A model generated the notes under the pieces. That model did no database searches. It was not told where the DNA came from and saw only the letters and a list, made by a program, of their open reading frames with translations. From Phycisphaerales bacterium UBA1161 (GTDB lineage: Bacteria; Planctomycetota; Phycisphaerae; Tepidisphaerales; Tepidisphaeraceae): DNA of 10,503 bases. The stretch spans positions 290 to 10,792 of the forward strand of contig DBZL01000046.1 of NCBI GenBank assembly GCA_002311745.1. The letters are read 5' to 3'. Below are positions 7,458 through 10,503 of this stretch, one piece after another (the stretch's first letter is position 1; each line of letters opens with the position of its first letter). A program made the translations under genes and the position numbers.

Positions 7458-8765
7458 TTATTGCGGCTCCACCACCGACAGCCCGCGCAGTGACGCTTCG
7501 TCTTCGTACACAAACGACCAGTTTCCCGGCCAATCACGGTACAAAACCTCGCGCAGCCCCATCGCCGTTTTCCCGCTAACGACCACGCGTCGCCGCAGGC
7601 GCACCCCGCGCGACGCCAGCAGCCGCAGCCGGTTGGCGCTCGCCTCGCCCAGCGCGTCGATCAGCGCCGCCAGAAGATCCTCCCGCGTGCTCGCCAGGGT
7701 CAGGCCGTCGAACGATGCGCGTTTTTGTTCCACGCTGCAGCGATCCCCGGCAAAGGATGGGTCGCATTTAACTTCACCGGAAGGCTTTGCCGTCCGCCGC
7801 GCAAGTTTGCCCACCAACCGGTAGAACTCCCGTTCCGACAGATCGCCAAACAGTTCCTGTTTTGCCCAGTCCAGTGCCGACCCAGCCGCCGCGATCGTGC
7901 CCACGGACAGCCACATCCGCCCCACCCCCAGCGCCCGCGTCAAGAGCCGCTCGTGCGGCCGCGGCCGATTCGTGCACAGCGCCAGCACATCCGTCGACCC
8001 GCTGACGTTCAGCAACTGCCCCACCTTCGCCCCCGCCAGGAACATCGCCCCGCTGGTGTCGATCATCCCCGCCATCACCGGCATCCCCTTGGGCAGCCCC
8101 AGCCTCGCCGCCGCGCCGCGCGTCACACGCCCGGCCATCACGTTCGATTCCAAAATCTCCGGCAACTGCCCCTTGCTTACACCCGCCGCCTCGCACAGCT
8201 CTTCATTCCATCCTCCGAGTTTGATCGTTTCATACAACCCCATGAAGCAGGCATTGGAGAGATCGACGACACGCCGGCCCGTGATCTGCCTATGCAGAAA
8301 CGTATTGAGATGCCCCACCAGGTCGGCCCTGCGCATGACGGACGGCTCGTGTTTGCCGAACCACGCCGCCGTGGTGGAACTGATTCCCCCCGGTATCGGC
8401 CGATTTCCCGCCATCTGCAGATGCCGCCGCCGCCCCACGCGCCGCTCGATTTCCTGCGCCACCTCCAGGCTTCGCCGATCCTGATGCGTCACGATCGGCG
8501 TAATCGCCCGCCCGGTTCGATCCATCGCCACCCACGCCGGCGCCATCACCGACAGCCCGATCGCCTCCGCCTTCCGCGTCCCGGCCCCCAATTCCCCCAC
8601 GGCCATGGCCACAGCCCGCAGCAAATCGCGCGGATTCACCTCCGCCCTGACGCCGTCGAACCGCGTCGCAAACGTATCTCGCCCCACCCGCCCCACGATC
8701 CTCCCCTCGCGCACCAGGGCCGCTCTCACCGCCGACGATCCAATATCCAACCCGAGGATCAGCAT
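7458..8765 (-). CDS. FGGY-family carbohydrate kinase, divergent member
   Basis: A 435-residue ATP-dependent sugar kinase related to xylulokinases, shorter than the usual 480-510. The N-terminal FGGY domain has LGLDIGSSAVRAALV (4-18; phosphate-1 loop DIGSS), a THQDRR segment (93-98, the WxDxR-like substrate contact) and the expected catalytic base Asp236 in GMPVMAGMIDTSGAMFLAG (227-245). The second domain starts with the phosphate-2 loop LNVSGSTDV (252-260) and the hinge region TIAAAGSALDWAKQELFG (about 307-324). The family adenosine motif GGGAxS seems to be replaced by VVVSGKTAMGLREVLYRDWPG near the C-terminus, lacking the Gly-Gly-Gly-Ala core. Sugar substrate is unassignable, and altered nucleotide specificity or reduced activity is possible. 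No transporter, isomerase or regulator gene is adjacent, unlike typical sugar operons. Confidence 0.9.
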   Translation of the reverse strand: MLILGLDIGSSAVRAALVREGRIVGRVGRDTFATRFDGVRAEVNPRDLLRAVAMAVGELGAGTRKAEAIGLSVMAPAWVAMDRTGRAITPIVTHQDRRSLEVAQEIERRVGRRRHLQMAGNRPIPGGISSTTAAWFGKHEPSVMRRADLVGHLNTFLHRQITGRRVVDLSNACFMGLYETIKLGGWNEELCEAAGVSKGQLPEILESNVMAGRVTRGAAARLGLPKGMPVMAGMIDTSGAMFLAGAKVGQLLNVSGSTDVLALCTNRPRPHERLLTRALGVGRMWLSVGTIAAAGSALDWAKQELFGDLSEREFYRLVGKLARRTAKPSGEVKCDPSFAGDRCSVEQKRASFDGLTLASTREDLLAALIDALGEASANRLRLLASRGVRLRRRVVVSGKTAMGLREVLYRDWPGNWSFVYEDEASLRGLSVVEPQ

Positions 8766-8827
8766 GGCAGATGTTCAGCCACGGATTAGGATACAGAATT
8801 CCTCGCCCCTGACATCTAGATCACCGC

Positions 8828-8855
8828 TTGTTTCTGCTCGCTGCAAGGTTAAAAT
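8828..8855 (+). promoter_or_regulatory. Candidate sigma70-type promoter for the repeat-protein gene
   Basis: TTGTTT (8828-8833) and TAAAAT (8850-8855) with a 16-nt spacer. The -10 matches TATAAT at 5 of 6 positions; the -35 shares only the TTG of TTGACA. It lies about 93 nt upstream of the 8948 start, in the divergent gap with the FGGY kinase. By-eye call only. Confidence 0.35.
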
Positions 8856-8856
8856 T

Positions 8857-8885
8857 ACCGCCGCAAAGCGGTCGTAGGTGACCGC
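8857..8885 (+). other. Two mutually exclusive hairpins in the leader of the 8948 gene
   Basis: ACCGC (8857-8861) can pair with GCGGT (8868-8872, 6-nt loop). The same GCGGTC (8868-8873) can instead pair with GACCGC (8880-8885, 6-nt loop). The arrangement lies just after the candidate promoter and about 60 nt before the start codon. It is attenuator-like in form, but short GC stems can occur by chance. Confidence 0.35.
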
Positions 8886-8947
8886 GTCCTTCCTCGCCGG
8901 GGCTTCACTTAGGCAGCCCGAACGAGAAATCGAATCACGCCTAGGAG

Positions 8948-9940
8948 ATGGGAAGACATGTGAGTGGGTTCAAGTTAAGCGCCATCTCCATCGTGGCATT
9001 GGGCATGTTGGCCGGAGCGGCCCTCATGCCGGCGGCCGCGCATGCACAAATCTTTGTCACGAACTACACCACCGGCACGATTGGCGAATACACCACGTCG
9101 GGAGCGACGGTGAACGCCTCCCTGGTCTCGGGTTTGAATTACCCTGGAAACGTTGCCGTGTCTGGATCGGACCTGTTCGTTGTGAACGCGGGCAGCGGTA
9201 CGATTGGCCAGTACACCACCTCGGGAGCGACCGTGAACGCCTCCCTGGTCTCGGGTTTGAATGTTCCGTGGAGCGTTGCCGTGTCCGGATCGAACCTGTT
9301 TGTCACGAACTGGGGCAGCGGCACGATTGGCCAGTACACTACCTCGGGAGCCACGGTGAACGCCTCCCTGATCTCGGGGTTGAATGGTCCCAACGCCGTT
9401 GCCATCTCCGGAACGAACCTGTTTGTCTCGAACCAAAGCGACAGCACGATTGACCAATACACCACCTCGGGAGCGACCGTGACCGTCTCCCTGATTTCGT
9501 TGTTGAGTGATCCGTGGGCCATTGCCGTGTCCGGGTCGGACCTGTTTGTCGCCAACTACAGCAGCGGCACGATTGACGAATACACAACGTCGGGAGCCAC
9601 GGTGGAGCTCTCCCTGATCTCGGGGTTGCGTGGTCCGACCGGCATTGCCATATCTGGATCGGACCTGTTTGTCTCGAACTTCGACGACAGTACGATCGGC
9701 GAATACACCACGTCGGGCGCGACGGTGAACGCCTCCCTGATCTCGGGGTTGGCTTACCCGCACGGCATTGCGCTGGCGATCGGGGGAGGGGACCCGTTCG
9801 GCAATGCGCTGGAGACTGGGTCCACCGTGGGAGGGGACCCGACGGCCGTTCCACTTCCGCCGGCGCTCTGGACAGGACTGAGCACCCTCTGCCTGCTCGG
9901 TCTTATCCGCTGGCTGCGCGCCAAAAATCGGCTCGCATAA
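8948..9940 (+). CDS. Secreted six-repeat beta-propeller-like protein with PEP-CTERM sorting signal
   Basis: A 330-residue exported protein. A signal peptide (to about AAAHA|Q, residue 33) precedes six tandem 41-residue repeats (36-281) of consensus FVxNxxSGTIGxYTTSGATV, then NASLISGL, ending in xxVAVSGSDL. The motif resembles NHL/YVTN propeller blades, and six copies suit a six-bladed propeller. After a Gly/Asp-rich linker come VPLPPALW (301-308), a hydrophobic helix and a basic end RWLRAKNR (321-328), the layout of exosortase-processed PEP-CTERM proteins. So it is probably a surface or exopolysaccharide-associated binding protein; no exosortase is in the window. AGGAG at 8943-8947 touches the ATG at 8948 and cannot serve it, so an in-frame GTG at 8960 (giving MSGFKLSAIS) is an equally good start; this changes only four residues before the signal peptide. 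Confidence 0.9.
   Translation: MGRHVSGFKLSAISIVALGMLAGAALMPAAAHAQIFVTNYTTGTIGEYTTSGATVNASLVSGLNYPGNVAVSGSDLFVVNAGSGTIGQYTTSGATVNASLVSGLNVPWSVAVSGSNLFVTNWGSGTIGQYTTSGATVNASLISGLNGPNAVAISGTNLFVSNQSDSTIDQYTTSGATVTVSLISLLSDPWAIAVSGSDLFVANYSSGTIDEYTTSGATVELSLISGLRGPTGIAISGSDLFVSNFDDSTIGEYTTSGATVNASLISGLAYPHGIALAIGGGDPFGNALETGSTVGGDPTAVPLPPALWTGLSTLCLLGLIRWLRAKNRLA
9053..9790 (+). repeat. Six tandem 123-bp coding repeats
   Basis: The unit repeats exactly every 123 nt (for instance the TAC of the YTTSG motif at 9089 and 9212) and encodes the 41-residue blades of the propeller-like protein. The core encoding YTTSGATV is almost unchanged at DNA level in all copies, while the ends of blades 4 to 6 vary and the sixth degenerates into ALAIGGG. 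Copies 1 and 2 are nearly identical over their central 50 nt, which suggests recent duplication or gene conversion. Confidence 0.93.
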
Positions 9941-10025
9941 TGTCAGTCCCATGTAAACGCGACGAATCCCGCCCCACCCGCCCGACCATTTTCCCATCGC
10001 ACACCGGTGCCGCCTTCGCGACTCC

Positions 10026-10057
10026 TCTACTGTTCTACTGATCCACTGCTCTACTGG
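10026..10057 (+). repeat. Tandem 8-nt repeat, four copies of TCTACTGN
   Basis: TCTACTG occurs at 10026, 10034 and 10050, with TCCACTG at 10042, giving four units in exact 8-nt register. The spacer base varies (T, A, C, G in order). Confidence 0.85.
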
Positions 10058-10071
10058 TCTCGCGCAGCGCG

Positions 10072-10101
10072 GCCACAGATTAATTGCAGATGCACACGGA
10101 T
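10072..10101 (-). repeat. Dispersed repeat family 2, copy b (inverted)
   Basis: The reverse complement reads ATCCGTGTGCATCTGC and ends AATCTGTGGC, matching 1136-1165 at about 24 of 30 positions. It faces copy c across about 92 nt, forming a long-range inverted pair. Confidence 0.75.
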
Positions 10102-10129
10102 AAATTCTCTGTCAATCAATGATGGCCCA

Positions 10130-10154
10130 TTATCCGGTTTTCCCTTATCCGGTT
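10130..10154 (+). repeat. Direct duplication of TTATCCGGTT with 15-nt period
   Basis: TTATCCGGTT is present at 10130-10139 and again at 10145-10154, separated by TTCCC. It lies between the two inverted copies of repeat family 2. Confidence 0.7.
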
Positions 10155-10193
10155 CCACGCGTGTCCGGCTTCATCGCTGGAAATCCAAATTCC

Positions 10194-10224
10194 CATCTGT
10201 GTTCATCTGATTTTCATCTGTGGC
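10194..10224 (+). repeat. Dispersed repeat family 2, copy c
   Basis: Begins CATCTGTGTTCATCTGATT and ends ATCTGTGGC. It matches 1135-1165 at 27 of 31 positions although the two lie 9 kb apart in otherwise unrelated DNA. Confidence 0.8.
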
Positions 10225-10393
10225 TAATTTTATGCTTTCCCCAACTCGCAACCGGGGCCAACCGTGGCGTGCCCACGCCCTGCCCGCTTATCCTGCTTGA
10301 GTCGATATTATTGAGTGTCTCTTCGTCCTCCTTCGGTGAATGGATCGCCCGCGCGGCGACTTGCAGGCTGTCAGCCCCGCATCTTGCGGCTTG

Positions 10394-10423
10394 CCCCGTC
10401 AATCTCGGGGGCGGATAATCCGC
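10394..10423. other. Tandem small hairpins
   Basis: CCCCG (10394-10398) pairs with CGGGG (10406-10410) across 7 nt, followed at once by the palindrome GCGGAT-A-ATCCGC (10411-10423). They lie 13 nt before the REP-like element and may belong to the same structured block, or act as a terminator for transcription coming from either side. Confidence 0.45.
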
Positions 10424-10435
10424 AATGTAAATGAC

Positions 10436-10489
10436 TAGGGGACAGTAGCTTGGGCTACGCCAACGGCGGGAAAGCCAGAACTGTCCCTA
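10436..10489. repeat. REP/MITE-like inverted-repeat element at the window edge
   Basis: TAGGGGACAGT (10436-10446) is the inverse of ACTGTCCCTA (10480-10489) apart from one bulged G. Within the 54-nt unit GGCT (10453-10456) pairs with AGCC (10473-10476), and GCC-AAC-GGC (10459-10467) forms the tip, so the whole folds into one imperfect hairpin. The GGGGACAGT terminus resembles the ends of repeats found beside REP-associated tyrosine transposase (Y1_Tnp) genes in various bacteria. No transposase is present before the window ends. Confidence 0.6.
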
Positions 10490-10503
10490 ATGGCATCAAC
10501 TTA

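Larger units (their letters stand above)
9941..10503. other. 563-bp non-coding, repeat-rich region
   Basis: No open frame here has a recognisable protein, ribosome site or sensible composition; the longest frames run through the repeats. The stretch holds a period-8 tandem repeat, two inverted copies of dispersed repeat family 2, a 15-nt direct duplication of TTATCCGGTT, tandem hairpins and a REP/MITE-like element at the edge, each listed separately. No clear terminator follows the 9940 stop. Confidence 0.7.

Noticed and set aside
8878..9453. Overlapping plus-strand frame across the propeller repeats
   Set aside because: Its apparent protein repeats are only the 123-bp DNA repeat read in the wrong frame; the 8948 frame has the signal peptide and sorting signal.
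9053..9790. Regular repeats as a possible CRISPR array
   Set aside because: The 123-nt period is a multiple of three, the whole block is one open frame with signal peptide and sorting tail, and there are no short constant repeats with unrelated spacers.
10119..10418. Possible 99-residue protein in the right-hand gap
   Set aside because: It starts inside the duplicated TTATCCGGTT block, runs through a dispersed repeat, has no ribosome site and shows no recognisable sequence.

Overview
The window looks like ordinary chromosomal DNA of a high-GC bacterium, probably from the Planctomycetes (Phycisphaerae-like) or a related PVC lineage. This is inferred from the GC-rich, sparsely operonic layout, from a secreted repeat protein ending in a VPLPPALW-type PEP-CTERM sorting signal, and from short AT-richer repeats (motifs such as GATTTCAGATTTGAGATTTC and CATCTGTGTGCATCTG) scattered between genes. 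No rRNA, tRNA, CRISPR array, transposase or phage gene was seen.

Layout: 1-1087 (minus) is a two-gene unit, a small PIN-like (DUF5615-type) protein followed 3 nt later by a PfkB-family sugar or nucleoside kinase that runs off the left edge at its catalytic GAGD motif. 1088-1185 holds copies of two dispersed repeats. 1186-1779 (+) is a class I SAM-dependent methyltransferase whose stop codon lies inside an inverted copy of the first repeat. 1818-3194 (minus) is an M20 metallodipeptidase, divergent from 3299-4354 (+), an unrecognised secreted protein that seems to be an internal duplication. 4361-6932 (minus) is a tight pair: the translational GTPase TypA/BipA and, 1 nt downstream, a class I glutamine amidotransferase-like gamma-glutamyl hydrolase. 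Divergent from typA is 7004-7396 (+), a small secreted helical protein. It converges on 7458-8765 (minus), an FGGY-family carbohydrate kinase with a degenerate nucleotide-binding motif. 8948-9940 (+) encodes a secreted protein of six 41-residue repeats, probably a six-bladed beta-propeller, with a PEP-CTERM tail. 9941-10503 has no credible gene but is dense in short repeats and hairpins, ending in a REP/MITE-like inverted-repeat element.

The genes do not form one pathway. The two kinases, the dipeptidase and the gamma-glutamyl hydrolase are housekeeping or catabolic functions; TypA acts in ribosome biogenesis and stress translation; three proteins are exported. I found no convincing new multi-gene system. 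The best leads are the inverted repeats bracketing the methyltransferase, the repeat-rich right end, the near-identical propeller blades, and the leader of that gene with two mutually exclusive hairpins.
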